64,000 bases of DNA, taken from Doryteuthis pealeii (taxonomy: Eukaryota > Mollusca > Cephalopoda > Myopsida > Loliginidae). Made by a program: the position numbers and the translations under genes. A model generated the notes under the pieces. It searched no databases and was not told the origin of the DNA. It was given only the letters and a program-made list of their open reading frames with translations. Positions 24,177-37,110 of this stretch are shown here, piece after piece; position 1 is the first letter of the stretch; each line of letters begins with the position of its first letter. The stretch is from contig CM042142.1 of the NCBI GenBank assembly GCA_023376005.1, positions 46,152,148 to 46,216,147 of the forward strand. Direction: 5' to 3'.

Positions 24177-24466
24177 AAAATCTGAGAATTGTAATCATAA
24201 GCGGATTCATCCTTAATAAGAATTCTTTATTTTAACCTGAGTCTCATCAGAGGATTACCACAGGCAGAAGAACTATGATTGAGAACGCAAGAAAGTCATA
24301 ATGTGGAGGCGGTAATCACAATGATTTTTTTACCGCTCCTATTATGGTTTTATTGCGTTCTCTAACGTAGTTCTTTTTTTTCTCTGGTAATTCTCTGATG
24401 AGACTCAGGTAAAAACAAAGAATTCTTGTTAAGGTTCAATACGCCTATGATTGCAATTCCCAAATT
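24177..24466. repeat. Foldback element, arms about 136 bp
   Basis: 24177-24314 is repeated inverted at 24331-24466 with scattered mismatches around a loop of about 16 nt. Each arm contains CTGATGAGACTCAGG (minus on the left, plus on the right), which resembles a hammerhead core without the GAAAC half. Confidence 0.85.
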
Positions 24467-24469
24467 TTG

Positions 24470-25200
24470 ATTTATAAAATTCTTCCATTTTAAAGACTGT
24501 AAAATAAATAATGGGATTTTTTTCTTACTTTCTCTTCATGATACAATAAAAATTATGTTTAGTTTACTTCATTTTTTTTTCGAGTATTGTTGAATTTTAA
24601 TTGATGGTTAGAGGGATCGCATGAACTTTTGGCCATACCTAGGTAGATAAGATCCATTCGTCTATAAAAATAGTGTTTTCTTTCCCTTCGGATTTTTGTG
24701 GTAGTGGCGAGGGGTGGCTGTTTTCTTAATTCAGCCATTACAGGCGATAAATTGAGATGTGTTCAGTGAGACAATTTATTCACTTAACGTTCACTAGATA
24801 ATAGAGTTTGGTGTTGTTTACGGTTTTCAGGGGTGAAACGTTTCTTTCTCTCTCCCTTTTTTTTATTTATTTTTTTTAATTTTGCTAATTTGTCATCTTT
24901 CTTTTCTTTTCTTTTCTTTTCTTTTTCTTTTCTTTTTCTTTTTTTAAAATTTTTTCTTCTTTTTTCGTTTTTTTCTTTTTCTTTTTCTTTTTTTTAAATT
25001 TTTTTCTTCTTTTTCGTTTTTTTTTTTTTCTTTTTCTTTTTTTAAATTTTTTTATTTCTACTTGTGGTCATCCAACATATTGTGTTCACTTCGAAATTTC
25101 GTCTGACGGTGGGTCAGACAAAACTTGGAACATTGAACTAACATTAGTCGGTGAATATCACCTAAAACTGTTACCGCCCCTGGACAACGCCCAGCTACAT
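24470..25200. other. Unassigned sequence with CTTTT-rich stretch
   Basis: 24840-25060 is T/C-rich with CTTTT pentamers and tandem copies of a TTTTCGTTTTTTTC-type unit. The rest carries no recognised feature. Confidence 0.5.
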
Positions 25201-25204
25201 GAGT

Positions 25205-25212
25205 ACTATTTA

Positions 25213-25252
<40 letters not shown>

Positions 25253-25460
25253 AAGTAAGAAGGAAATAACAAAAGAAAGAAAGAATTAAAGAAATAATAT
25301 AAAAAAGAATAAAAGAAAGAAAGAAAGAAGAAAGAAATAATAGAAGAAAAAAGAAGAAAAGAATGAAAGAATAAAAGATGAGAATAAAGAAAGAATAAAA
25401 GAAAGAATAAAGAATAAAAAAGAATAAAAGAAAAAAAGAAAGAAAGAAAGAAAGAAAATG
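25205..25460 (+). repeat. (GAAA)n degenerate block
   Basis: Purine-rich GAAA/GAATAAAA units. The minus-strand 129-codon frame is poly-Phe/Ser/Leu artefact. Confidence 0.9.
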
Positions 25461-25554
25461 GAATCGAAATAAAGAAATTTTCGTGAGGGAATATGTCATT
25501 AATTCATTTTTATCATTATTATCATAACTTATTACCGCTCTTATTTTCTTGCAG

Positions 25555-27285
<1,731 letters not shown>

Positions 27286-27464
27286 TTCCTCTCGATTATG
27301 CATCCGACGATGAAGTTATAACAATAACATCCGAATGGTTTATAAGAAAATTTACCTTTTCATAAAAGAGATGGTTATTTCCTATAAGTCCGACATAAAG
27401 AAGCGGGAACCACTCTTGACTGATAAATTATTTATTTATTTTCCCATAAAGTAAGTAAAGTCGT

Positions 27465-27690
27465 CGAGGCGGCCTAAATCGATATCAGCCAATCAGCGAG
27501 GGAGTATATCCCCTTTTCACTAGCGCTAGACCAAGGAGATTGTTTGTTTTTTTGGCATCTGAGTTGGAGCGTCACACCTACCATCAGCTCCTTACTTTAC
27601 CGCACAGATCCCTGTGCTACTCATACGCTGAGTTGGCAAGGACCGGAATCGAACTAGAAACCATGTTGTCCAGCCGAAATCCTTGGTAGA
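27465..27690 (-). repeat. SINE family 1
   Basis: Body landmarks CACTAGCGCTAGACCAAGGAG and TACCATCAGCTCC match 352-588. The head is mutated: box B is reduced to AGTTCGATTCC and box A is not convincing. Confidence 0.75.
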
Positions 27691-27879
27691 GAATCCTTTG
27701 GTTGTTCCTTGGTGCTCCTCAGTATTGCAAGTCCTTCGTCAATGATTGCAAATGGACGTCTCTCAGTATCAGTGATTAAGTAGTCAACCAGCCACGCATT
27801 CAGACTGTTGATTGGCTGAGGTTTAAACCACGTGACCTCGCTTAGTCTATAAATTTAAGTAGTGTATTGTAGCACGTCT

Positions 27880-28410
27880 TATATGCCACAGATAAGTCCA
27901 TGGCATGCAGCACTCTACTTTGCCTTTATTTGAGCTAAACGGGCGGGCGGAGAGGCCCCCTTCAATCAATCGGCTGGTCACATCAAGACCTAGCACCTAT
28001 AAATATTTACCAACCCCTCCGCACGAGCAGGATGCGACACAAGGTCAATTTCTTAAAGACCTAGCACCTATATGATTTACTTGACCCTGTTGTTCCCATG
28101 ACAAACCTGTAACACTTTTTATCATATATGTGCTAGAAGGCGTTGGCCGAAGGTCTTAGTGTCTTGGGTATGAAATTAAATTGAATCTAGTGGTGAGATT
28201 CCAATTCTGGAGCTTATAGCCATTACTCCCAGGTTCACTCTGACCTGGAGTGGTAGTACCTGTTAGGTTCCCATCTATGGGTTAAATAGATTAAAAGAAT
28301 GAATTTTAAAAGATGTATTTTAAAATGGGTTTTAAAAATTGAATACCCAACAAGAATTATTAAAACACACGTCTTTGGCATAAAATAACCTATGAGTTGA
28401 CATGCCTTAA
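27880..28410 (+). repeat. Dispersed repeat family 3
   Basis: GAGCTAAACGGGCGGGCGG, CAATCAATCGGCTGGTCAC, CTAGCACCTATATGATT, GAGTGGTAGTACCTG and GAGTTGACATGCC are present in order. A family 2-type tail piece (GAGCAGGATGCGACACAAGG) is inserted near 28024-28055. Confidence 0.7.
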
Positions 28411-28439
28411 AATCTCACCAACGAATTTTATTTCGTTTT

Positions 28440-28630
28440 TTGGGGGTTTTTTTTTGTTTTGTTTTTTTTGGGGTTTTTTTCATTCTTTTTTTTTTCTAGC
28501 TTTTGTTTTATTATTTACCTGACTTTCTTCTTTATTTTCTTTGTTCCTTTCTTTCGTTACTCATTCATTCATTCATTCATTCTTCTATGTTTTTTTCTTT
28601 GTCTCTTTATATCTATTTATTTCTTTTCTC
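28440..28630. repeat. T/G- and ATTC-rich low-complexity stretch
   Basis: Poly-T with G runs, then ATTC repeats near 28560-28582. No gene. Confidence 0.8.
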
Positions 28631-28872
28631 TGTCCTGCATATTGTAACAACTTATTTTGTTAAATCTGCGCATAATTAGATGACGCAGTAAGTAATCAAT
28701 TGAAGAACGAGAGCGTCTCAGAAAATGGCGACCTTTTTCAGATAATAAAATAGATATTGAATATTGAATAAAGATGGGACTAGAAAAAGAAAGATGGAGG
28801 AAAATGAAAAGAGAAAGAAAGTTTTTTAATTAAAATGTAATAAAGTATTTGATAAATAAGTGTACAATGGAC

Positions 28873-28875
<3 letters not shown>

Positions 28876-28925
<50 letters not shown>
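28876..28925. repeat. (AAT)n microsatellite
   Basis: Trinucleotide tract upstream of the LINE region. Confidence 0.95.
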
Positions 28926-29443
28926 TAGCTGTTTTACCATCTGCAATGTTGCTTATCAGTGCGTATAGTATACGCACTGAGGGTATTGATGGGTGATATC
29001 GTGGATGATGGGGCGCTCTGTGATAGGGGGACCCGGCTGTGTTTGAAGAGCATATTTCGTGTGCGTATACTGTACGCAATTTTTTTCTATGTCGGGGGCA
29101 CAGGCTTTAATCAACCCCTGGGTCTGGTATAACCACACTATACCACCTCATGAAAAATGTCTAAAATAAAGTATATAACCCGTGGAATGTAGATTTCAGG
29201 TCTGTGGGACATGATCGGCAGGTGCTCTCTTGATGGGCAACATGGGGAACCTGATCGGCATCCTGCGAATGTTGACTCACCTTTTTCTTTCAGTTACTCA
29301 ACACAAGCGAAATATCCCCGGAAAGAAGAATAAATAAGCAGTATACCCATTGTAATCAACTTGGGGAAGCTGTTTTACCTTCTATTAATGTAGGCTGCTG
29401 TTGCTCCTTTTGTTCTTTCAGATATACAAGGAACAATTGAAAC

Positions 29444-29530
29444 TCAGCCGAGAGACGAGCCAGCGAGGGGCCAGCCGAGAGACGACCCAGCGACGGGCCA
29501 GTCGAAAGACGACCCAGCGACGTACCAGCC
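29444..29530 (+). repeat. In-frame 27-bp tandem repeat in the LINE 5' region
   Basis: Three and a half units of 27 bp encode the 9-residue unit QPRDDPATG (variants QPRDEPARG, QSKDDPATY). The frame stays open to the stop at 29626. A pyrimidine run followed by CAG lies just upstream at about 29400-29421 and resembles a 3' splice site. Confidence 0.8.
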
Positions 29531-30682
29531 GAGAGACGAAGAAAAGTGTAGAGAAGAGAAAATAACTTACAAGTACTCCACTGTTATTTCAAGAGCAACC
29601 CAGCTCGGAGAGGTTATAGGAAAATAATGATTCAGATTTGGAATGACAATAATAATTTCAACACAACCAACCAAAGATTGGCAGACCAAGCAAGAATGAT
29701 CTTGAATAAAAAAATTTTCTCTGATCTCGAGATAATAGAGATATGTGGAAAGGAAAATCAAGGAATACGAACCCATGAGGAAACTCATAATCAAAATGAA
29801 CACCCCTGCAACCAAAACATCGTACAACATAGCTTCACAACACAAGAACTCACAGAAGAACAGAGAAAGGACATAGAGCCGATAAAACAAATCATGATTG
29901 ATAAGAAGAGTACATTACCATCCCTAAGAAACATAGAATGGAAAAAAGTTAAGATAGAAACTGAAAAGATAAACAAAATATTAGTGAACATCCCAACAGA
30001 CAACATCACTGACCTAAATAACCTTATTTATGCAGGAGCAAAATTAGCCTGCGATAGAATTGGTGTACCCCTACGAAACACAAACACAAACACAAACACA
30101 AAAGCTGGGTGGGAGTTCAGACTGAAAAGACAAATAAAAAACTACAACAACAAACAAATACTTTAAAAAGAAACACAAACTGGAAATCACCAGGCCATAA
30201 TGGCATACATGGATTCTGGTTCAAAGGATTCACCTCTATCCACAAGAGAATGGCCCAACAACTGAACAGGAAACAGAAATACCCGAATGGATGACAAAAG
30301 GAATAACTATCTTAATCCAGAAAGACCAAAAAAAGAAAATGTCCCTAGCAATTATAGACCAATAACTTGTCTACACATGATGTGTAAAATACTGACTTTG
30401 GTAATAAAAGAAGAAATATACTTTTCACTTAATTGGCGTAAACCTTTTCCAGAAGAACAGAAAGGATGCCGCAGAGGAAAAAGAGGAACATATGACTTAC
30501 TTTATATACATCAACACATCCTCGCAGAAGTTAAAAATAGGTGGGAAAATATGGCAATAGCATGGGTCGACTACAATAAAGCCAATGACATGGTCCCACA
30601 TACCTGGATCTTAGAATGTTTTAAAATGTACAAAATATACAGCAACCTTATAAATTTCATCAAAAAAGCCATGGAAAACTGA

Positions 30683-31030
30683 GAATGAAACACATAAAAT
30701 ACTCTGGGACTTTGAAATATAGACGGACTACCTTATCCCAGTCTGATAACCAGAAATGGTATAGAATAGCAATAAAGGGATAACTTGTCAACTGGTAGAT
30801 TTTGCAATCCCAGCAGATCCCAGGGTGAAGATGAAAAGAAACAAAAAGAGAGACAAATACCTGAACTTGGAACGGTTCCCAAAAGCTTAGGAAATGACTA
30901 GAGGAACTAAGAATCAGAGGAAGAATTGAGACCACCCAGACAACAGCATTGTTGAAATCAGCAGGAATACGCAGGAGAGTCCAAGAGACCTGAGGAGACT
31001 TGTTGTGATACAAACTCCAGTGAAAGAGCA
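30683..31030 (+). mobile_element. Second copy of the same LINE's 3' end, embedded
   Basis: GAATGAAACACATAAAATAC through GAAAGAGCATAAGC parallels 31773-32190: the endonuclease-like segment, the PADH-like segment and the terminal ETTQTTALL-like segment all recur. It replaces the part of the main element that should hold motif C. Either a truncated copy inserted here or two copies recombined. Confidence 0.65.
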
Positions 31031-32630
31031 TAAGCTAACGTTACAGCAAGAACCTCATCAAAGGAATAAATACCTGTGCCGTCCCCGTTATGAGATACTC
31101 TGGGACATTCTTAAAATGGACAAAAGAAGTACTCAGACGAATCGACTAAAGGACTAGGAAATTAATGACGATGCACAAAGCACTACACCCTAGAAATGAT
31201 AAAGATAGGCAATATGTTTCAAGAAAAGAAGGTGGAAGAGGTCTTGCCAACGTAGAGGGCTGTGTTGAGACCACAATCCAAGGACTCGAAGAATACACAA
31301 AAAAGAGCATAGAAAGATTACTTATAGCAGCTAACAACAGCAGATGTAATATATGGACAAACAGGAAAACAACGAAAATTATAAAACAAAAAAAAGAAGA
31401 AAAACAATTATATGGACACTTCAAACGACAAATCGGAGAGGTTGCACATAAAAAGACTTAGACATGGTTAAGAAGAGGAAACCCCAAGAGAGAAACTGAA
31501 TCACTAATAATTGCTGCACAAAATAATGCTATAAGAACAAATTATATCAAAGCAAAAATTGATAAGACGCAACAAACAGTAAATTTAGACTGTGCTGTGA
31601 CAGAGATTAGACTGTAAACCATGTATTAAGCGAATGTAGCAAACTAGCACAACTGGAATACAAAGCTAGGCACGACTGGGTTGGGAATGTGATCCATTGG
31701 GAATTATGAAAAAAATTAAATCTTGACCATACAACAAAATGGTATATGCATAAACCAGAATCTGTTCTTGAGAATGAAACGGATAAAATTCTCTGGGACT
31801 TTGAGATAAAGACGGATCACCCTATCCTAACCAGGAGACCAGACCTAGTGTTGATTAACAAAAAAAAAGAGAACGTGTCAACTGGTGGACATTGCGGTTC
31901 CAGCAGATCACAGGGTGAAGCTGAAGGAAAATGAAAAGATAGATAATACCTGGACCTTGCCAGAGAATTGAAAAAGCTGTGGAATATAAGAGTGAAAGTA
32001 ATATCAATTGTAGTTGGTGCACTTGGAACGGTCCCAATAAACTTGGAAAAAGACTGGAGGATCTGGAAATGAGAGGAAGAATTGAGACCACCCAAACTAC
32101 TGCACTGTTGCAATCGGCTAGAATACTCAGAAGAGTCCTGGATACCTGAGGAGACTTGTTGTTACTCAGTCTCCAGTGAAATACCATCTGCTAACGCTGA
32201 TGTGAAAAACTCGAAAGGAGTGAAAACTCCTGATTGACCGTGCCGGGGCAGCAGTGCATAAAATAGTGAAAAAGTTGACAGTGTTGCTGAGTGGTTCGGA
32301 AGAGACGGATGGAGAGTGTTGGCTGGTTGTTTGAAGAGGATAGACGCAAAATGCGGTCTGTCCTCCGGGGCTATTTCTCGGTGGTTAACTTAAAACTGGA
32401 AAATAAAGAGCTTTGCAAAAAAACAACATCAAGTCTTGTGTTCATTAATTAAAAACTAAACAACGACACAAAACAAGACATCCCAAGAAACAAGTGGTTC
32501 CAGAGCCAAAGAACAGAGAGGATGCCTGTCCAACAACAGACTCACCTACCCAGAATAGTAGAGATTGCCTATGCAGCTCCACAAAAAAATAAAACAAGAA
32601 GTAGACTAAAGTATACTAATGAATGTGGAG

Positions 32631-32749
32631 GCGCGTGGTGCAATGGATCGAGTCGTAGGTAATGGACTCGTCGACCCGAGTTCAAATCCCGAACAAGGCT
32701 GTTTGCATTTCACATAGTACTAATACCCTTGGGAAAGGTATGCATCCAA

Positions 32750-32816
<67 letters not shown>

Positions 32817-32958
32817 GTAAATAGTAGGGCAGACTGGCTCGTTAACCATGGCTAGGTAACCAATCTAGTAGAAGGAAAACTCAGAATTCAAACCTGTTAA
32901 ACTCCGCTTAAGAAATTGACCTTGTGTCATATCCTGCTCGTGCGGAAGTGTTGGTAAA
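32631..32958 (+). repeat. SINE family 2, full length with internal (CT)n
   Basis: Box A TGGTGCAATGG (32636-32646) and box B AGTTCAAATCC (32679-32689) mark a tRNA-like head. The body has TGTTTGCATTTCACATAGTA and CTTGGGAAAGGTATG, and the tail CCTTGTGTCATATCCTGC and TTGGTAAATATA. A CT tract (32752-32814) has expanded inside the body. No terminal target duplication was identified. Confidence 0.85.
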
Positions 32959-33059
32959 TATATATATTAATGAATGTATATGCTATTTAAACTGGGCCCA
33001 GCAATGTTACATTATGTCAGTGGAATAAAGAGGGAAAGTGAAGTAAAACGAAAATATAG

Positions 33060-33300
33060 ATAAATACCTGGACTTTGCTAGAAAGGTGAAAAATCTGTGG
33101 AACATGAGGTTGACGAACAGTAGTTGGGGCTCTTGGAACAAGCAACAGGGGTCAGAAAAAGAGACTCCATAAACTGGAGATTAGTAGAAGAATCAAAAAC
33201 CATTCAGACCACAGCACTACTAGAATCGGTCAGGATGCTTTGAAGAGTCTTGGAGGACTGAGAAGACTTGCTGTCACTCAGACTCCTGAGAAAACCACTA
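33060..33300 (+). mobile_element. R2-superfamily-like LINE, 3' fragment
   Basis: AAATACCTGGACTTTGCTAG, then AATCTGTGGAACATGAGG and a region ending GAAGACTTGCTGTCACTCAG match the C-terminal 240 bp of the main LINE. Frameshifted. Confidence 0.6.
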
Positions 33301-33429
33301 ATTTGAGCTGGAAAAGCTCACAAGGGATAATATAATGATAATACAATATACAATATAAGATATTAGATAATGTTCTGAGTGAATTATGGACAGAGATGAG
33401 GAAGATGATTCATTACAGATAAAATAGAA

Positions 33430-35165
33430 AGAAAAATTAAATGGGTAATCGAGAGAGGAAAAAGAATGGCGAAAGATAGAGGATAAAAAAGAAAGAACAT
33501 AAAGACAGATGGATGATGTGAAAGGGGGGAAAGAAAGAGAAGAGAAATAAAAAGGGTGAAAGATAGTGAATGAAAAAGAAAGAAAATAAAGAAAAATACA
33601 GAACGATAAAAGAAAAAGATACAGAACGATAAAGAAAAAAGAAGATGCAGAATGAAAAAGAAAGAAAAAAAGAAGAAAGATTAAGAACGAGAAAGAAGGA
33701 AAGAGATGAAGGATACCGAATAAAAAAGAAAAAACATATAGAACGAGAAAGAAAAAAGAAGAAAGATGCAGAATGAAAAAGAAAGAAAAAAGAAGATACA
33801 GAATGAGAAAGAAAAAAGAAGAAAAATACAGGACGAGAAATAAAGAAAAAAAGAAGGAAGATACTGAATGAGAAAGGAAAAAAAAAAAGACGCATAATGA
33901 AAAGGAAAGATAAAAGAAGAATGATACAGAACGAGAAAAGTAAGAAAAAAAAGAGAAAGAAACATAATGAGAAAGAAAAAAAGAAGAAAAAGAAAAAACA
34001 AGAAAAAAATAAGAAAAATACAGAGTGAGAGAGAAAGAAAAATGAAGAAAGATAGAGAACAAAACAGAAAGAAAAAAAAGATAAAAAAAGAAGAAAAATA
34101 CATAACGAGAAAGAAAAAGAAAAGATATAGAATAATAAATAAGAAAAAAAAAAAAAAGAAAGAATGAAAAAAAAGAAGGAAAAAAAAGAAATATACTGAA
34201 GGAAAAGGAAAGAAAAGGGACAAATAATGGTAAAGAATAAAGAAAAAAGATACAAGAAAAAAAGCAAAAAAAAGAAGAAAGATATAGAACGATGAATAAA
34301 GAAAAAAGGAGAAAGATACATAATAAAAACGAAAAAGAAATAAGGAAAAAAGATACAGAACGATGAAAAGAAAAATGAAAAATACAAAATGAAAAAGAAA
34401 AAGAAAAGAAGAAAAAAGATAAAGAACGATGAAAGAAAAAATGAAAAAGAAAGAATGAAAAAGAAAAGAAAAAAAAAAAAAAGAAAGAAAAGATACAGAA
34501 CGATAAAGAAAAAAAAGGAAAAATACAAAAAAAAAAAGAAAAAAGAAAAAGAAAAGAAAGAAAGAAAGATACAAAACTATAAAAAAAAAAGGAAAAAAAT
34601 ACAAAAAGAAAAAAGAAGAAAAAAAAAAAAAAAAAGAAAAAAAAAGAAGAAAGAAAAAGAAAGAAAGAAGATAAAGAAAAAAAAAAAAAAGAAAGAATGA
34701 AAAAAGAAAAAGAAGATACGAAACGATAAAAAAAAAAAAAAGAAAAAGAAAGAAAAAAGAAAGAAAAAAAAAAAGAAAGAAAAGAAAAAAAGAAAGAGAA
34801 AAAAGGAAAGATAAAAAAAAAAAGAAAAAGAAAGAAAAAGAAAAAAGAAAAAAAGAAAAAAAGAAAAAGAAAGAAAAAAAAGAAAAAAAAAAAAAAGAAA
34901 GAAAGAGATACAGAAAAAGAAAAAAAAAGAAAGAAAAGAAAAGAAAAGAAAAAGAAAGAAAAAGAAAGAAGATAAGAAAGAAAAAAAAAGAAAAAGAAAG
35001 AAAGATACAGATGAGAAAAAGAAAGAAAAAAAAGAAAGAAAGATAAAGAAAGAAAAAAAAAAAGAAAAAAAAAAGAAAGAAAAAAAAAGAAAGAAATAAA
35101 GAAAGAAAAAGAAAGAAAGATACAGAATGATAAAGAAAGAAAAAAAAGAAGAAGAAAAAAAAGAA
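33430..35165 (+). repeat. Polypurine block, copy 1
   Basis: About 1.7 kb is almost entirely A and G on the plus strand. A loose unit of about 30-45 bp with GATACAGAACGATAAAG recurs many times. The minus-strand frames of 307-623 codons are Phe/Ser/Leu translations of this repeat. Copy 2 is 54094-55070. Confidence 0.93.
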
Positions 35166-35690
35166 GCAAATTGAATTTTTTTTCCTCTTATTTCAAAGTG
35201 TTGTTGTCTATCTTCAATTTTTGTTTGTAGCGAGTGTGAATTTGAAATGGCCAGTCGGAGACCTAAGTGCCATCATCAAAATTAGTCTGCAACAACAATG
35301 GCGTCATGTCTAACCATCCACCCACCCTCCTCATCCACTTCCTATTTCGCATCTTCCTAGACCCCCGCCCGAACCCCCAACCACCCATCCACGTCCCCCC
35401 TCCTCCTAATTATGGCAAGCCAATAATTAGTCGAGTCAGCTTCGACTTCTCGAATTGCTTCTCGGTCTAGCAATCTGGTAAGTAAAAGACACATTTTACC
35501 AGATGTAGATAAAAAAGAAAAAAAAAAGAGAGAATAAATAAATAAAAACGATAAAAATAAAATAAAATAGAATAAAAATAAAAACCAACAGAAAATCAAT
35601 CGGGAAGGTAAACAGAATCTGACAAAGACACGTATTAACGTGTATCAAAAGTGTCTTCGTTTTTAGACTCTTACTATAAACTTTATATCA
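35165..35690. other. Unassigned unique-looking sequence, copy 1
   Basis: Between the polypurine block and a LINE, with an AATAAAA-rich patch at 35510-35585. It is repeated at 55070-55585 with few changes. The minus-strand 80-codon frame is not recognised. Confidence 0.5.
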
Positions 35691-35694
35691 TATC

Positions 35695-36070
35695 ATCATC
35701 ATCATTATCATCATCATCATGTCGCGCAAGCAGCACGAATATCCATGACAATTTCTCACCAACCTTCGCTATCACTCATTGCCCATGGGAGGTCTTCTGT
35801 GCAGCAACCAGCATCCTCGCATTGTTGGCCAATGTGGGTCCTTAGTGGGCGGCCTACGTTAGCATGTCCATGTGTTGGGTTCCAAAGGAGAACGTCGCTT
35901 ATGAGCTCGTTCCCACTTCTCCAGCAGTGTCTTGCATACCTAGTCCGTCTCATTCGGATGGTTCATGAGATAGGGGGCAGGTGGCCATATAGTTGCTTCC
36001 TTGTGGGGTGCTGTTTTCACGACTTGTTCAAGACTACACGCAGCATGCTTGTGCAGCTCCCATTTAGCTT
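35695..36070 (-). pseudogene. RTE-like LINE, 3' end, copy 1
   Basis: Minus-strand translation includes TRYARHCWRSGNELISDVLL (35756-35953) and ends in a (CATCAT)n tail, matching RTE-type 3' ends of (TGATGA)n. It corresponds to the C-terminal part seen on the plus strand at 36697-36933. Truncated and frameshifted. Its copy is 55575-55940. Confidence 0.72.
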
Positions 36071-36134
36071 ATATCATATACACATATCAAGATACTCCAG
36101 TATATATATAATATATTATATATATATATATATG

Positions 36135-36430
36135 GGGTGCATTAACGTTTCTTTCTGTTGATGAGATATTACTACCTAGGTACGTGAATTGTTTCACGGA
36201 GTTTAGGAGTTTACCATAGAGTGTGGAGATGTCCCCTTCATTTCTAAAACACATGAACTCAGTTTTATCGGAATTCACGTATAGGCCAATGTTCCGTGCT
36301 GCCTTTTCTAGGCTGCGTAGCAAGGATTCTGCTTGTGCAGATTTATTTGCGAGAAGTGCCAGATCATCTGCGTAGTCCGCATCCGTAATGGTCCGTGTGG
36401 GATATCGCCTGTTTCTGGCCTTTTTTAATA
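36135..36430 (-). pseudogene. RTE-like LINE, reverse-transcriptase segment (inverted 5' part), copy 1
   Basis: The minus strand encodes the reverse-transcriptase catalytic box ADYADDLALLA (YADD at 36363-36374), then LLRSLEKAARNIGLYVNSDK and FTYLGSNISSTE. It stops exactly where the plus-strand part at 36432 continues the protein, so the element carries a 5' inversion. Copy at about 56005-56300. Confidence 0.78.
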
Positions 36431-36936
36431 GGAAAGGTTTGGGCTGCTTTAAATAGATTGTTAGTGATATGGAAATCCGATCTCACTGACAGGTTAAAGC
36501 GAAAATTCTTCCAAGCGATAGTTGTATCAGTGCTACTGTGCGGCTGCACTACTTGGACCCTAACGAAGCGCCTAGAGAATAAGTTAGATGGGAGCTGCCC
36601 AAGAATGCTGCACACAATCTTAAACATGACGTGGAAGCAACGCCCACAATAAAACAGCACTAAGGTCACCTGCCCCATATCATACAAATCATCCGTGTGA
36701 GGCGAACAAGACATGCTGGACACTGCTGGAGAAGCAAGGATGCAGTCATTAGTGATGTTCTTCTGTGGAAGCCATCACATTGGCGCGCCAGAGTAGGCAA
36801 TCCAGCAAAGCTGTACATAGACCAACTCTGCGCGGATACTGGATGCTGCACAGAGGACCTCCTAGGAGCAATGAATGATAGGGACGGTTGGCGAGAGATT
36901 GTCATGGATATCCGTGCTGCTAGCGCGAGATGATGA

Positions 36937-36945
<9 letters not shown>
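36431..36945 (+). pseudogene. RTE-like LINE, C-terminal part, copy 1
   Basis: The plus strand encodes VWAALNRLLVIWKSDLTDR, TLTKRLENKLDG, MRRTRHAGHCWRSKDAVISD (from 36697) and ends DRDGWREIVMDIRAASAR at 36933, with a short GATGATGATC tail. One frameshift lies near 36655. It is the 3' continuation of the inverted segment at 36135-36430. Copy at 56300-56812. Confidence 0.78.

Positions 36946-37011
<66 letters not shown>
36945..37011. repeat. (TA)n tract
   Basis: TA units follow the LINE 3' tail. In copy 2 (56813-56840) the tract is about 40 bp shorter. Confidence 0.9.
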
Positions 37012-37015
<4 letters not shown>

Positions 37016-37110
37016 TCTGGCGGTTGTTTTTGAAGACCATCTCAATGCAAGAGCAAAGAAAAAAAGAGGTAACTACGACGTTGCTCATTTACCTTTGATT
37101 TATTCTCTTA

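Larger units (their letters stand above)
29160..32420 (+). pseudogene. R2-superfamily-like non-LTR retrotransposon, decayed
   Basis: Pieces follow the order of one LINE. First comes an N-terminal frame with 9-residue repeats (29453-29626) and an open frame at 29627-30166. A reverse-transcriptase start at 30170-30680 has RPITCLHMMCKI, EEQKGCRRGKRGTYDLL and WVDYNKANDMVPH (motif A). A distal part follows at 31100-31460 (RKLMTMHKALHPRND, KEGGRGLANVEGC). A broken zinc-finger region lies at 31590-31640. The last part is an endonuclease-like segment LWDFEIKTDHPILTRRPDL (31792-31850) and the VVGALGT C-terminus. YADD motif C is missing. Stops and frameshifts make it dead. Family placement rests on remembered motifs. 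Confidence 0.75.

Noticed and set aside
24240..24415. CTGATGAGACTCAGG in both arms of the foldback as active hammerheads
   Set aside because: The second half (stem II return strand and GAAAC) is missing, so at best it is a decayed relative.
33298..35169. A 623-codon minus-strand open frame
   Set aside because: It is composed almost wholly of Phe, Ser, Leu and Ile from a polypurine/polypyrimidine repeat. No domain or codon structure.
36666..37088. A 140-codon minus-strand frame
   Set aside because: It is the antisense shadow of the LINE C-terminus, which reads correctly on the plus strand (36697-36933).
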